64,000 nucleotides of DNA from Allacma fusca (GCA_947179485.1 OX359245.1:20819067-20883066); one strand, 5' to 3'. Positions 45,544-59,160 are shown, counted from the first letter of the stretch. Notes: generated by a model not told the origin, from the letters alone. A program made the numbers and translations.

Positions 45544-48019
45544 TAAGTAGACAAGTGGTAAGGAATATTTCAACAATCGTTATTATGAAAATATTCGTAT
45601 TAGTTTTAAGATTGACACTTTACTCAAAAGAAATGATTTGAGTACTAAATAAGGTGTCATAAACAATTATTTCAAGATCAGAACCATAGAGGCTTTCGGA
45701 CTGTTCCATACTGATTAACTTCATTGTTGAAAATCATTTTATTGTGCAGATGGTTATTTCTTGTATTGTACTCACTATATTGTTAATCACAGCGCAAAAA
45801 GTATTGAAATTATTCGGCGGTAACCATGGAAAACTGTAGGTACATACTTCACGTGAACAATGGCATTTATTTCACACTCGTAGGTTTAGCCATTCCGAAG
45901 TTATTCGACCCTTCAAATATTGAGGTCATGGTATTAGTGCTTACCGCGGCGGAATTAGCCGCCTGTGAGATACTGAAAACCTTCAAGCTCAATGAAAATA
46001 CTGCGTGGCAAATTAAAGTTATTAGTATTAGTAAAAACATAGGGATGTAACGTGAATCGAAGTGTAAAATACTGAACTCATCCAAGAAGTTATACCAACC
46101 TCGTACCGTTAAATTGTGCCATCCAAAGGTTCAACCTCCAAGGACATAACCGCCAATGAAAAACGAGTTGTCAGGTGAATGTGTCTCGGTGATAAGCAAG
46201 AATATCAATTGGTTTATTAAGAATGTCCGTCATAAGCCCATTGAAAATAAAACAACCTTGAGAGACTGAAAGGCATTACGGGGGTTAATTGCCGCGAGTT
46301 GTATGCAACTTTTGGCGGGTAAATAGTCGGAAGGTATAGTTATCATGGGTGAGGCACTTCTTGGGCTCCATAACTATAATGCAGTGGACGATTTGCTACG
46401 ATCAGCAAAGGGGTATAAATACTTGAAGTGTGGGTGCCGGTCAAAGTTAACGTTTTTACAACATTCATGGTTGTCGTCAGAATTATCGGTCACCATTGCC
46501 ACTGAGCAGACTGCCCTCACATGTCAACATAATTCCCGAGCATTTTATTTCTCACGGGGTGAAGCCCTGTTTGGAGAAAGAAATACCGCGACACTAACCG
46601 GGAGACCAATACAGCGGGTGTATACCCACTACGACGCCGCATCATCAAATAACTCTAACAAATCTTCATGTGCGCTGAAGACTTCAGGGAAGAGTTTGGA
46701 ATAACATTGATTCAGAACCAAGAAATTAATGTGAAGTTGCGTGTCACAAGTTTTGTGCTTATTTCAGGGTTCCGATGCTTGAAATGGAATCTTTGCAAGA
46801 GAACCCAAACAACATTTGAAAGGTATGGATAGCGAGAGGAGTGGGCCACTTCCCTTGGCACAACGGGTAAATCGATATTGGAAAAATCGTTGTCGGGTAG
46901 TAAACAAGCGTGGTAGTCAAAATGAAAATATTACAAGGTTACATAAAAAGGGTTGTCTTAATTTGCAAATACAAAGTGTGTAAAATACAGGGAATAATAC
47001 TATTATATTCAATATAATTTTTCAAGGAATTTAGAAAAGAAGGTTTGGGTAATTGGTTGTACGTCATTAAGTGTAGTACTTTCTTCAGATTTGTTCCTTT
47101 GACAATATTTGAAGGAGGCTGCTTGAAACATTTGATTTCTTATTAGGTACTGCGTTCAGTCGATTATGCAATTGGAAAGCATTACGGGATAACAGTGAAT
47201 CAAATCGAATTATTAGAGCCAGTGCATAGGAATATCGGTTCGTTCGTACTAATTATTATTGAATAGTATTTGCTGGGTAATTCAGAAATTTGCGGTTTAT
47301 CATGGATTTAAAGAATCTGGTCAATGTATGTGTACATGATTGGTTTAACAAGTTTCATACTGTACATACAGATTTGTACCAGTCCACATATTCTAATTGT
47401 ATTCTCGCACAAACTGTTTCCCTTAATTTAGAATACTCCGTTGTAATTTGTTTTACTTTGTTTTGGGAATGATTTATGTAAAATCGCTCGTGTACTTGAA
47501 ATGTTTTATCCGTTTAGCTAATGTGATAGGTAACCAGAGATGTGTAAAATACCTCACTTTTGTATAAAAATACCAAATACTTCGTATATACAAAAGTAAG
47601 TACTTACAATGTACCCTACCTCCTTAAAGTAGATTGTATGTTCTAATATTTCTACTACTATTTTACTTTGTTTAATAACAATTAGTAACCAAAGTAAAAT
47701 ACATATCAAAACCTGCTTCAAAATAACTTAAGAACATACTTTTTACTATAAATATAGAAAACACTACGGACGTCGAAAGTCAGGAAACCAAGTACGAAAC
47801 GAAGTCTAACATGTTGCTGGTATACCAAGGTATTGTTTGAAAGCATGGCTGGGTCGAAAAACGAGGATTCGAGCGTTTAAAATAAGTTACTTGGTGCGTG
47901 GAAAGATTAGAATGTTTTTTTGTTTATGTGTAAGGTGTACTTGAGTATAAACCAACGAATATACAGGTTATGCTGTTAAACTTAAAATTGTGGGTTAAAT
48001 AGTTCGATTTGTCATCTGT
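45544..48019. other. Unassigned region with medium ORFs and old repeat ends
   Basis: Frames at 45826-46050 and 46345-46704 (+) have no domain I recognise; the latter has a few cysteines (CGCRSK) and no splice partner. A cagagatgtgt hAT-type end lies at 47535, followed by aaatac words, without a partner. The rest may be decayed retroelement sequence belonging to the Gypsy-type relic further right. Confidence 0.3.
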
Positions 48020-48255
48020 ACTCATTCAGAACGGTTCGGGAAAAAATCGGTTCGGGATATAACGATATCGGGTCTTTCGGTTTCGTGATAGTATCGAGAA
48101 CATGACAAAAAAACATTTCCTCGTTTCGGGATAATAATTATCCGAACCGAAAGCTAAGGTATCGAAACGGTACCGATTCCTGATTTGCAAGATTTCATTC
48201 GGTTCGTAACGGTACGGTGGTCGGGACGGCATTTTTGTCTCGATAAGAAACACTA
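48020..48255. mobile_element. Partial element of the 1726-2178 family
   Basis: Interior of cggttcggg / ccgaaccg words and a right end agaaacacta identical to that at 2169-2178. The left terminus is lost or strongly diverged. Confidence 0.5.
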
Positions 48256-48409
48256 GGCATGTGTCTAGGTCACATATACACGACCCCGAAGAGGTACCAT
48301 CTAGTTGAAACTTTGAATCATTTACTCTACTGCAATTACTGACACGAGATCCTGTGGACATAATTTGAATAGTCAAGGCATCCAATGTTACTAACCACCA
48401 GCAATTTAT

Positions 48410-51276
48410 CAAATAGATCGCGATCAGGTCCTCACAGCGTACAACCTATCAGACAACAAGGAAGACGACGAAGTCCGTGGAGAATTTATGAAAAACGCCA
48501 GAAGAGAAATAGTTTTGTTGTTATTTTACTTTCGCAATAAACAAACCGAAATGCACAGTTCAAGCGAACGCCAGGAGAACATATCACGTCCTATTCAACC
48601 GAAAAGGTCGAGCCATTATAATGTTAGAGAGATTAGAAGCAATTTTTATGGAACGAATTCAGTGACAAGTTACAATAATATATGGTACAACAAAAAACGG
48701 ATATTGAATTTGGAAGATCACTATTTAAAATAGCGCGAAAGGTCACTATAAGATCAAGTTTGTATAACTAAGGAAAGAGTCATCGTAACAGCGTGCCACC
48801 AATTCATTATTTAAAATCCAACAAATCTGATATTTTTTTGACTCCACTAAGATGCGTGCGAGCTTAACAAGAAGAACCACACGCTCATACCTTCCATCTA
48901 TCCACATGTCCATAGACTATGTATGGAAAAAACAGTATTCCAATGTGTAGATTTCAAGATTCCAAAAATAAAGCAATTCCAAATACGTTACTGAAAAAAG
49001 GAATTACCCAGGAACAGCTAAAGCGTTTCCATATAAACCCTTGAATTACCGGAGACAGCAACAGCACAATACCAATCGTAACTCAATAGATACCCGGAAT
49101 GTATTGGAATTAGCAAAGTCAATCTAAAAAAAAGCATGTATCGATCCAGTTAGAATATATAAGGGAATTAAGTCAAAAGGATAATGTAAACATTTTCCAT
49201 TATAACCTATAAAAGTTGATGGATGTCAATATTATCAAGGAAGTAAAGTGTTCATGCAGCAGTCCGCTGTTTCACATCGGAAAGAAGAAAGGAACCTTCA
49301 GATCAGTAGTAGAATATCACCCATTAAAACGCCAATAAAACAGCTATTTTTGATTTATTGGACATGGATCTACTCAAACATGAGGTCGATCAGGTAAAAC
49401 ATCATGCATCAATCAGGACGGATTAAAACATTCCTAAAGGCTTCCAATGGAAGCGAAAATTGCACCATCACCATTTCGGCGAGCTGCAGAACAAATGCAC
49501 CAGTCTCTCAAATTCAGAGGACCCATGGTATATTTGGACGACGTTATATATTACGGCGTTATACGGACAAATTAGCTTGATAAGTAAAATTACTTCAATG
49601 GTAACAACAAACTGACATTTAAACCTTCAAAGGACAAATTTGGAAACAGATAATCTTACTAAGATTCAAAGTATCAAGAGAAGGTGCACCCAGATTCAGG
49701 CAAGGTGGCAGTTATCAAACATTTAAAGGTCACAAAATCAGAGACAATCACGGATATTGTACGGAATTTGTAGTTTCTACCAAAGAAAATCAAAGATGTT
49801 GCAAACATTTCAATATCACACTCCTGGATAACCATAAAAGGCAAAGCCGGTACCAGCACACAGACATTTTAATCCAGGACTTGTAGTACTCATGTTTCGT
49901 ACTGAAACAAGAGGATATGAAGCACAAGATAAGTAGACAAAAGGAGCACTAATCCCATTAGATTGGAATAACTCCGTGAAGCAACTAGCAGCTGTAATAT
50001 TCGTCGTACGAAAATTCTGACAATACTTGTTTCTTCAAAGATCTCACACCAGAACTGATCAGTTAGCTCAACGCTACCTTTTCTTAAGCCCAAGTCATCG
50101 GAGTAGGAAATTAGTTTTCAAATTATTGACTACGTCATCACATACAGAAATGGAGACAAAATTACATGCAGATTTTCTTTCAAGAACACCTTTCCGTATA
50201 TTGAACAGGACTCACAAGATGGAGACAATGTAACTGAGTACGAATCAGATTCTAGCGATAGGAAAATCGTAATGAGAAGGACAGCATTGCCAGCTAGTAT
50301 GTAATTCTTTGGCCAGTTAAAATGAGAATTATTGAAGTTGGATTCACAACACCCCCATACTCAAGCAAACGAATTGAGAAATCAAGGACGGGCAATACAA
50401 GCCCAAATCTTGAAATCTTTTTACGTTAACCTATACCCCATGATATTGGACGCACGGCAGAGTTGACTTGCACGACTTCATGTAAAAGCTAATCAAGCCA
50501 AAATTACTTCAGGCTCCCTCATGTAGCTGAAAATCAAAGCTAGTAAGCGATTTTGAAATTCAGTCGTCAGTACGTTTAATATGCTTAAGTATATGGTTTC
50601 GTTTCGAAGGACCAAAGCATGACACTGTTTTCAAAGACCGTCAGGGGAAAGTGCAAGAAAAATAGCGTTTTCGATTAGTTTTTCGAAATTTTGAAAAATG
50701 AAAACGTTGGAGGTGATTACACATCTATATAATCAGGAAAATGTACAACCCTAATATAAAGCCTAAATTGGACTTTTAAAAATTGTCAAATTTCGAAAAA
50801 TGACGATTGAAGTGATTCGTACATATACATGGTCAGGAGTTTGTGCTGGGCAATTTGTTTCCAACTAAACTTAATTGTATAGAAGCCTTTGTGCCCACAA
50901 GGTCAAAACCGAAATCACTCCAGGATTCAGTTAGTTGAAAAGTTTCCCATAATTTTTGGAACTTTGGAAAACCGAGGAATTGGTTTGATCATGCACGGTA
51001 TCAGGAGAACGTGCAAATCAAATTTGAAGCGTTGTTTTTGCAAATTTGCAACATTTAAGTGGTTGGCACATCTACGTGGTCAGAAGGTTGTCCTACTGAA
51101 ATTGACTTTCAGCTAAGTTGAGTTGGATGGAAGATTTCATTCCACTATATCGCTTTGCTAAGGACAAAACAGCGGGGAGAGTTGAAGGTATTTTATTTAG
51201 TCATGTAATATTAAAATTCGGAATATTTAAGAATCTGATTAGCGACGCCGGATCAGACTTTACTGTAGAGATTAAA
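48410..51276 (+). pseudogene. Decayed LTR-retrotransposon (Ty3/Gypsy-type) gag-pol
   Basis: Pieces of pol lie in the expected order on the + strand with many stops and frameshifts. A reverse transcriptase fragment has the catalytic YLDD box (about 49531-49542) after an AP-PF-R-like stretch. An RNase H fragment runs over about 49975-50200 (LAAVIFVVRKF ... RTDQLAQRYLF). An integrase core fragment covers about 51127-51276 (RFAKDKTA ... LISDAGSDF, including one catalytic Asp). A possible gag remnant is 48410-48733. No LTRs were recognised. It is not functional. A repeat block (50500-51110) separates RNase H from integrase. Confidence 0.65.
50500..51110 (+). repeat. Degenerate ~160-190 bp repeats, partly homologous to the 1445 bp unit
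   Basis: Three or four worn units share caggctccctcatgtag / tcaggagtttgtgct / tcaggagaacgtgc and gaaaatt-tgg motifs. The first (50515-50640) matches the reverse complement of part of the 1445 bp unit: ctccctcatgta, then aagtatatggtttcgtttcg and aaggaccaaagcatga. Confidence 0.55.
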
Positions 51277-51489
51277 TGAAAAAGCAACCTTTATAGAAGC
51301 TGAAGATAATGTACACATCGTTCATTTGGAGGAGGTTACCAAATCTTTGGAGCGCGGTTTAAGTTCGATCTTCAAAGCACATTGGTGCTTAGTTAATTTT
51401 TGTTTTCATATAAAAAACCACTAGGTTCTAGTTTATAGAATTTAAAAAACTGAATTTGACGAGGTAAATAAACGCCAATCAGTTGGAAA

Positions 51490-51600
51490 TGCCAACATGT
51501 ATTGTTCCTCGTTGCACCAATACCGAAAACATTCCCCTTGGAAAATTTTTCGCCTTCCAGTCAATGAAAAGGACTTGAATTGATGGATTACGATTTTTTA
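51490..51600 (+). pseudogene. THAP-type zinc-finger relic
   Basis: ATG-initiated MPTCIVPRCTNTENIPLGKF, then after a frame change FRLPVNEKDLN-stop-WI. The order C-x4-C, F-x-(F/L)P and W fits the start of a THAP domain as found in P-element-like transposases. Broken and with no continuation. Confidence 0.5.
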
Positions 51601-51929
51601 TTTTTAATACAATCATACACATCAATGAATCTCAGGCCATATTGCTATTAGATTCTGTACAAGATATATTTTAATGCCAATTTACCTCTATAATGTAACA
51701 CGGTAATTCTGATTTATTTCTCGTGGATCCTCTTCCAGGTTCAACATGCTCGTACTTTGATTGCCCATGTAAGTAATTACTTTTTTTGGTCTATTCCTCT
51801 AGCCAAATATTGTGATCTATTTTCAAGAAATTTTGCAATTTACGGCGTCGAAAAACAATCATTGTTTAGTTTTATTTTCGCAGTCCTATAAGTTTCAATG
51901 ATAATCGAAAATGAGCTAAGCACCAGTAT
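51601..51929. other. No gene seen
   Basis: AT-rich, between the THAP relic and the Helitron relic. Confidence 0.3.
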
Positions 51930-51935
51930 CGGAAT

Positions 51936-52800
51936 TCACGGATATTTGTGCACACCCCTCCGTGTCATGCGCAGAGCAATCGGAACATTTCTATATCTGC
52001 ATACAGATATTGTCTTGCATTCGTATCTTGTGCGTTCAACTTGAAATAAGCGGACAGATTTGAATCTTTGGCATCCACTATTGCTTTTCATCACCATCGC
52101 GATAATATAGTGTTTGTTCATTTGGTTCATGAACACGTAGTCGGTAAATTGTTTGGGATTTATCCTGCATCCAGAACCCGAAAGTTCTCCGCATAGCTTC
52201 TGGAGAACTGACATATCGAGCATTTATATGCTGAACTATTTCATCTACATTGATTGTAGCTTTAGTTTCATTTAAAAGTAATTGATCGCAATTATGACCC
52301 TTGTAAACATACTTGTAGATGTATTTTACAGCTTTAACAGATGAATAATCAGACGTTAATATGACAGTTCTACTTCAGGAATAAAAACGGGTTATACGGC
52401 ACCACATGCTGGTTAGTAAATTCGTGTATGCCATTTAAATGCGTAGTTACTGGAATCGTTTCGTAGCATGGAATTTTAGCTGAAACGATTTCATCTACCC
52501 AATTAGGGTCGATAAGATCTAAATCGCCACCTATCCATAGAATGAGGTAGACCTAGTTTTTGAAATTCGGCTACATATACAAATCCTCCACATTTACCGA
52601 AAACTGCGCGTTTAGTAATGGCTTCAATCAGCTCCTTTAATTTTAAATTGAAAAATCGGGCCACAATATCGCACGCATGCTGACCTGGCAATAGGTGTGT
52701 CGTTATTTCTTGCCATTTCATGTTGCAAGCCATCGTAGTCACCGTACGGCCAACTCCTTTGCTAGTTGCTGCTATTCTTAGGTTTGCCACATATTCTTGA
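51936..52800 (-). pseudogene. Decayed Helitron Rep (Helitron_like_N) fragment
   Basis: On the minus strand 52790-52503 reads KWQEITTHLLPGQ..., ARFFNLKLKELIEAI, VFGKCGGFVYVAEFQKLGLPHS, the run-up to the Rep HUH region, but the histidine pair is lost after LPHS. Downstream (52400-51940) frames pick up NPFLFL, KAVKYIYKYVYKG-like, DEIVQHINARYVSSPEAMRRTFGF-like and ARQYLYADI-like pieces, all in the order of Helitron Rep proteins, with several shifts and stops. No helicase part was seen. Confidence 0.65.
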
Positions 52801-54429
52801 ACAGAAGTATATTATCAGCTTTTAACTTTGTTTGATTGTATCGCAAATAATTGAACATATTTGCTTCTATTCTGCAGCAGCAATCCACCATCAATTGGTG
52901 AGTTAGTTTTCAACTCAAAGTAAATAGTTAACTTTCAGGTTTTTTCGTAGTTGTAGATGAAAGCTGAAGTACATCATTTCAGTAATTTTTGTTCTCCCAA
53001 CTCTGGTTTTTAAGGTATATACTATTCCAACCTTGCCCCAAACAATAGTAGTAAGTCAGGCGAGAGCGAGGTGGTAACGCAATTCATTTCAAATGGAAAT
53101 TGATGGTGGCCGTCAATTTGCAATGTTCGCCTCACAACTCACTGCTCTCGGTTCATCCGCCCGTCGCATGTGAATTGGGTGTAGTGCATTAAATAGTTAT
53201 ATATTATAATAAAATTCATATTGTACAACGGAAGAACAGGAAGATACTCGAGTTGACAAAAATCCAGTAATTCAAAAATATAATAAAATTAAAATATAAA
53301 ATAATGCAAAACATCTGGCAGGTACTCGAAACGGGTAATACAATACCCGATATTCAAAAATATTCAAAAATTCGTGATTATCGTTGCAGCAATATGATAG
53401 TGATTGTTATTGCCGTCAGAATATTTTCGTGCTAATGACATGCGGGCTTTGCACCCGGGTTTTATAATATCCGGCACAGGTAAAACGGGTAAATTACAAA
53501 ATCCAGGCAGATAAAAATCATCACTATCAATAAATTAAAAGCGTAAAAGACAAATGGATTTACATTTTGTTTGATCTTCAGTTCTGAACAGAAATTATCA
53601 GTTCAGTTCCATTCACTACTTTTTCGATTCCATTCAAGATGAAATTGAACCACTTGATTCAGTTCATAACTTTGAATTAAAGTTCAAACAATTCATTCTG
53701 CCCCAAACATTTCATTTAAAAATCTATCGTTTACAACCTCCAGATCGTTTAAGTAGCGACTTATACCCTTAATTTAGCTTCCTTTTGTTTTGCGTTTGGA
53801 AAACACTGCCACGATTATCAATAAAGGCGAAGCCAGTGGCAAGAAATGGTAACAACCGGTTTTTACTGGACATTGGACTTACTTGGACTAACTAACTAAA
53901 CGATATGACCAACAAGGTAAGAACCGGATTTTAACCAATGATGACCACAAAATTTCTTGGCACTTGCAACCCTGCAAACAGGAGTAATCGTGTTGTAACA
54001 ATGCTAACCTAAGCCGAGTACCCTGTTACCCGAATGGACCCAAAATAGTAATTATTTTAGCACCAACATGGTGGTGAACACATTTGCGTCGTCGAGCTAG
54101 TCTTCTCGTTTTTCATATAAAATTCCTGGTTATGTATCTATTCTTCCGGTATATGCTATGTTTGAATCGTTGAATAGATATTTCGCATTATGCCATTATG
54201 TGAAAGCAATCTCATGCTCCTTTGAGACATGTTACCCACGACAAAGGAGCTTCCTTTATATCGCCACTTTTCTTACATCTAGCCTTAAAATAACTTTTCG
54301 TAACGTATCCATTTTTTTCTTTTGGTGCTTTTCTATTCAAAATCAAAGCAGTAATCAACCAGAAATTGACACCACATTTTGGCATACGTAAATCTAGTTA
54401 ATAAAAAATCTTTAATGTAAGGGTAAAAA
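52801..54429. other. Gene-poor; patches of low complexity
   Basis: 53320-53530 has acgggtaa/tacccg words and 53580-53720 has ttcagttc/gaattaaagttc words, like the interiors of the elements at 41267 and 31864. No termini were found. No gene. Confidence 0.35.
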
Positions 54430-54436
54430 CAGTATA

Positions 54437-54538
54437 TCGTTGGCTAAATTCTAAAAAGTACCATTCTCAATGGACATCCCATTTAAAAAGTACGTGTTAC
54501 CAAAATGAAAATGGTACCTTTTAAAATTTAGCCGACGA
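54437..54538. mobile_element. 102-bp MITE
   Basis: Inverted ends tcgttggctaaattctaaaa and ttttaaaatttagccgacga with gtaccatt/aatggtac further in. Related to 2677-2772. Confidence 0.65.
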
Positions 54539-56080
54539 GCAAACAATGTAATGATAAAAACGTCATTCAATGTCCGCTTAAAGCTTTGATGTTTCTCGTC
54601 TGAACATTCTCTCCATGTTATGTGCATTTTGTCACATCAATAAACCCTACCGTTACTCATGTAAAACAATACATCACAACGGCCTATTCTAGAGAAGGTA
54701 ATAAATAAAGCCTTCAGGGTACTACAGGCTAGTACATAAGAAGGTATTGACTCACATACTTTTAAAGTAGGTTCACGTTCACACGAACAACCAATTGCGT
54801 ATGTATTCCCATCAACTTCAACGCCTGACGCACACTGCACAGGGAGGGGGTTATATTACGAAAGCAATGGAAATAGGAATGTACTGAAAATGCATGTTTC
54901 TATATGAAATGCCATTCAAAAAGGAGATCCATTTACATGGATATATTCTCTTCAGGAATTATATTTAATATTTACAGGCTTATTTAGGGAATATCTTTGT
55001 AGTTACTCGCACCTCATACCCAAAAAAGAAGTTTAATTCAAGCAATCTTAACGTCTGAATTTCATTCAGCATCACAAATCACGCTCCGTAAGTACGCACG
55101 CATTCAAATAATTGTTCTTGGAATGATTACATTTGAAATAAACCACACACACAACCATCCACAGATCCAGATGAGAAACATTTCATCGCAAGAATAAAAG
55201 CAAACATCACAGCAACACTATAACAAGTACACTGGTGGTATGTATTCCACATTCCTAATCTCATATAGAAGTTAATTGCAAGATTTAACCTCAATACACA
55301 GGAGGTTACAACAGTTCACGTATGTTTTTATTTCCCCTTAAATCGCGTGCCATTAATCTACATTTAATGCACTTACTATGAAACTACGGTATGTCCATCC
55401 AAAGACTTCGCCTCGTAGTCTTTTATTCAAGTTGTATTTTTGACAGGATTGTATTCCAATACTATGCGTTTATATCCAATTTTCACACTCAAAACTAAGG
55501 GATTCGCAGACGGAATTTAGTGCAAATACTGTCCATTTCATAAGGTCCAGGGGATAGTTCTTAAAATCTCAGTGACCAATTAATGCGTCTGTTTAAAAAA
55601 TTCCCTTACAGGCTATTTCCTTAAAAAATTACTTTCTATAATGGCATACATTCTGTTTCATTCCTTTAATCATAAATTTGTGTTAACCCTTAAGAATTAC
55701 ACTTTTGGACGTGGCTAATATATCATGAGCAAAAATGTATCTTCCGTTAAATCCTACTATCATTGTTTTGATCTATATTTACAGGCATATATTTATGATT
55801 ATAAAAGTTGGTTTAAAGAATTTCATTAAGATTTTAAAAAATTTAATAAAAATTTTAGCTGATGCAAGTCAAGGACAATATTTTGTATGTTTCCGGCCAT
55901 CACTGGGGTATTTGATTCTTGTGCACCGGTTTTGTATTAATGTTTACGAAGTCGCAGCTTCGGTTCAAGCCTCGGTAACTACACAACTTTTGAAAAGTAT
56001 CCCTTATTAGTTTGTCTTGCTCAGGCACGATTTGCATTAATTTGGTTAGACTTTTAAAGGGTGTTTTATACCATCTCACG
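54539..56080. other. No supported gene
   Basis: A minus-strand frame over 54840-54637 begins with cysteines (GVEVDGNTYAIGCSCE) and might be a small exon; nothing else supports it. The rest is AT-rich. Confidence 0.3.
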
Positions 56081-56102
56081 GTGTGTTGGTAGCTAATTTC
56101 CA

Positions 56103-57690
56103 TCATGCCATCACACCATCACTCCATCACACCATCAGACCATCACTCCATCACACCATCACACCATCACTCCATCACACCATCACACCATCACTCCATC
56201 ACTCCATCACTCCATCACTCCATCACTCCATCACTCCATCACTCCATCACTCCATCACACCATCACAAAATCACACCATCACTCCATCACACCATCACAA
56301 AATCACACCATCACTCCATCACACCATCACAAAATCACACCATCACAAAATCACACCATCACAAAATCACACCATCACAAAATCACACCATCACAAAATC
56401 ACACCATCACAAAATCACACCATCACAAAATCACACCATCACAAAATCACACCATCACAAAATCACACCATCACAAAATCACACCATCACAAAATCACAC
56501 CATCACAAAATCACACCATCAAAAAACCACACCATCACTCCATTACACCATCACTCCATCAAAAAATTACAAAATCACACCATCACTCCATCACACCATC
56601 ATACCATCACAAAATCACACCATCACAAAATTACACCATCACAAAATCACACCATCACAAAATCACACCATCACAAAATCACACCATCACAAAATCACAC
56701 CATCACAAAATCACACCATCACAAAATCACACCATCACAAAATCACACCATCACAAAATCACACCATCACAAAATCACACCATCACAAAATCACACCATC
56801 ACAAAATCACACCATCACAAAATCACACCATCACAAAATCACACCATCACAAAATCACACCATCACAAAATCACACCATCACAAAATCACACCATCACAA
56901 AATCACACCATCACTCCATCACACCATCACACCATCACTCCATCACACCATCACACCATCACTCCATCACTCCATCACTCCATCACTCCATCACTCCATC
57001 ACACCATCACAAAATCACACCATCACTCCATCACACCATCACAAAATCACACCATCACTCCATCACACCATCACAAAATCACACCATCACAAAATCACAC
57101 CATCACAAAATCACACCATCACAAAATCACACCATCACAAAATCACACCATCACAAAATCACACCATCACAAAATCACACCATCACAAAATCACACCATC
57201 ACAAAATCACACCATCACAAAATCACACCATCACAAAATCACACCATCACAAAATCACACCATCACAAAATCACACCATCACAAAATCACACCATCAAAA
57301 AACCACACCATCACTCCATTACACCATCACTCCATCAAAAAATTACAAAATCACACCATCACTCCATCACACCATCATACCATCACAAAATCACACCATC
57401 ACAAAATTACACCATCACAAAATCACACCATCACAAAATCACACCATCACAAAATCACACCATCACAAAATCACACCATCACAAAATCACACCATCACAA
57501 AATCACACCATCACAAAATCACACCATCACAAAATCACACCATCACAAAATCACACCATCACAAAATCACACCATCACAAAATCACACCATCACAAAATC
57601 ACACCATCACTCCATCACACCATCACTCCATCACTCCATCACACCATCACACCATCACAAAATCACACCATCACTCCATCACTATATAGT
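56103..57690 (+). repeat. Long catcac-type array with a 776 bp higher-order duplication
   Basis: Basic units atcacaccatcacaaa and catcactc alternate for 1.6 kb. The irregular block with aaaaaaccacaccatc occurs at 56521 and again at 57297, so a 776 bp segment has been duplicated. Two frames stay open for more than 540 codons because no stop can arise from the unit; this is not a gene. Confidence 0.95.
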
Positions 57691-59160
57691 GCGGATACCT
57701 CGCTTAAACAATTGTTCAAGTTCAAGTCAAGTTCTAGTCAAGTTGTTCAGTTCTTAGCTATATCCGTGCGGGGAATCATTTATGATATATACACAATTGG
57801 AAAGAGTATAACTTTAAGTTATTCAGAAAGCTAATACTAAGTTTACGGTTGTATGTTTGTTGTCGAACTAATAAACATTTTTCTATAGGACATACCTTAA
57901 ATCACATAGTTACCTCTTTTGATTTTAGTTATTAGCTACATGCCTTCGTAAAACCTTACATGAGTTATACCTCATTCGAAAGGTCATAGCTCAAGCTATT
58001 CAGAAAGATAATAATAAGTCTACGATAGTTTCCATTCTCTCAATAATCAACATTGTTTCTCAGATGTATACCGTAAAGAACATTAATGTACTCTATGCTC
58101 CTAAGTTATTATGTGCAGGTTTGCCACATCCTTGCAGTTGTTCTATTATACATTCCTTAGTTTACCATTCTAAAAATGAGATGGTTTTATGATACCTCAT
58201 TTGAATCCTGGATTTAGCAACTTTAACATCTTATCTCTCGAGTCCTATCTCTTCCATCCTCTGTCCTGTTATAATCAGATTTTACCTACCTTGAGCCTCA
58301 AATGTCCTCTTGAACTAATCATAATTCATAAGGTCTACATAGCAGAAGTCACTCGCTTACTACATGGTTAGTATTTAGCCTAACGACCTGACTTGACCTC
58401 ACCACCAGGACTTCTCTGATTGGTTCTCCGTTACTCAGTTCAGCAACAGCCAGCTTTCCTTACTCAGTTGTAGGTAGAACTATGGAGTCCAACAGTTTCA
58501 ATCTGTCATCGTTGCCATGAGTCAGTTCTTGAATTAGCAAGAGTTTGAAGAGTAGGTCAAAACTTAGCCGTCCCAATCTACAGAATTGGACGACTCAAAC
58601 TAAAGGGCGATTTTAGTTACATTAGAATCTCCAAGGATTTTAATTCTTCTTTCTTTTTGCGTAAATTTTAATATCTGGCAAATATAACACCAATTATATA
58701 GGCAAGGAAAAGGAAGGGTGTCAAGAGTTGCCGATCATGTCAGAACAAGATGTTGAAGGGTACCTATTGGTGATTTTACAAGGCAATGAGTAAGAGAAAA
58801 TTCATTTATCAATGCATTTGCTGACTAAACGTACGATTGGACCGCATTAACGTTTGATTGGAATCTGGTTTTTAGGTTGTTGGTAAATACAGAATAAGGA
58901 TAATAGTAGTATTTAGTGCTACTGTTGATAAATAAACAACTTACGTAGCACAAATCCACTGAACTTTAAAACTAGGGAAGGCGTTACCTGAACTATCGGA
59001 GAAAAATAAGGAAGGAAAACGTAGGCGATCTATCAGCCTAGTTTTGGGCTATAGGGAATGGGCATCCCTATTGCCCAGAAGGTAGGGTCGTTTTTCCAAT
59101 ATTTATAGGCAAGGCTGAAGGGTAGGCTATCCACTTGCCCACCACTGCATGTTAGTAAAT
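57691..59160. other. Gene-poor, low-complexity ggcaagg region at the right
   Basis: 57760-58050 contains a worn two-copy repeat (acacaattggaaagagtata / ctcattcgaaaggtcatagc, each followed by a ttattcagaaag-like and a taataagt-like block). 58690-59150 has ggcaagg/aaggaaggg words and ends ttgcccaccactg, resembling a hAT terminus (cagtggtgggcaa inverted). No partner end was found. Confidence 0.4.

Noticed and set aside
56083..57834. 583- and 550-codon frames rich in His, Thr, Ile and Lys
   Set aside because: The simple repeat unit cannot generate stops in these frames; the open reading is a by-product.
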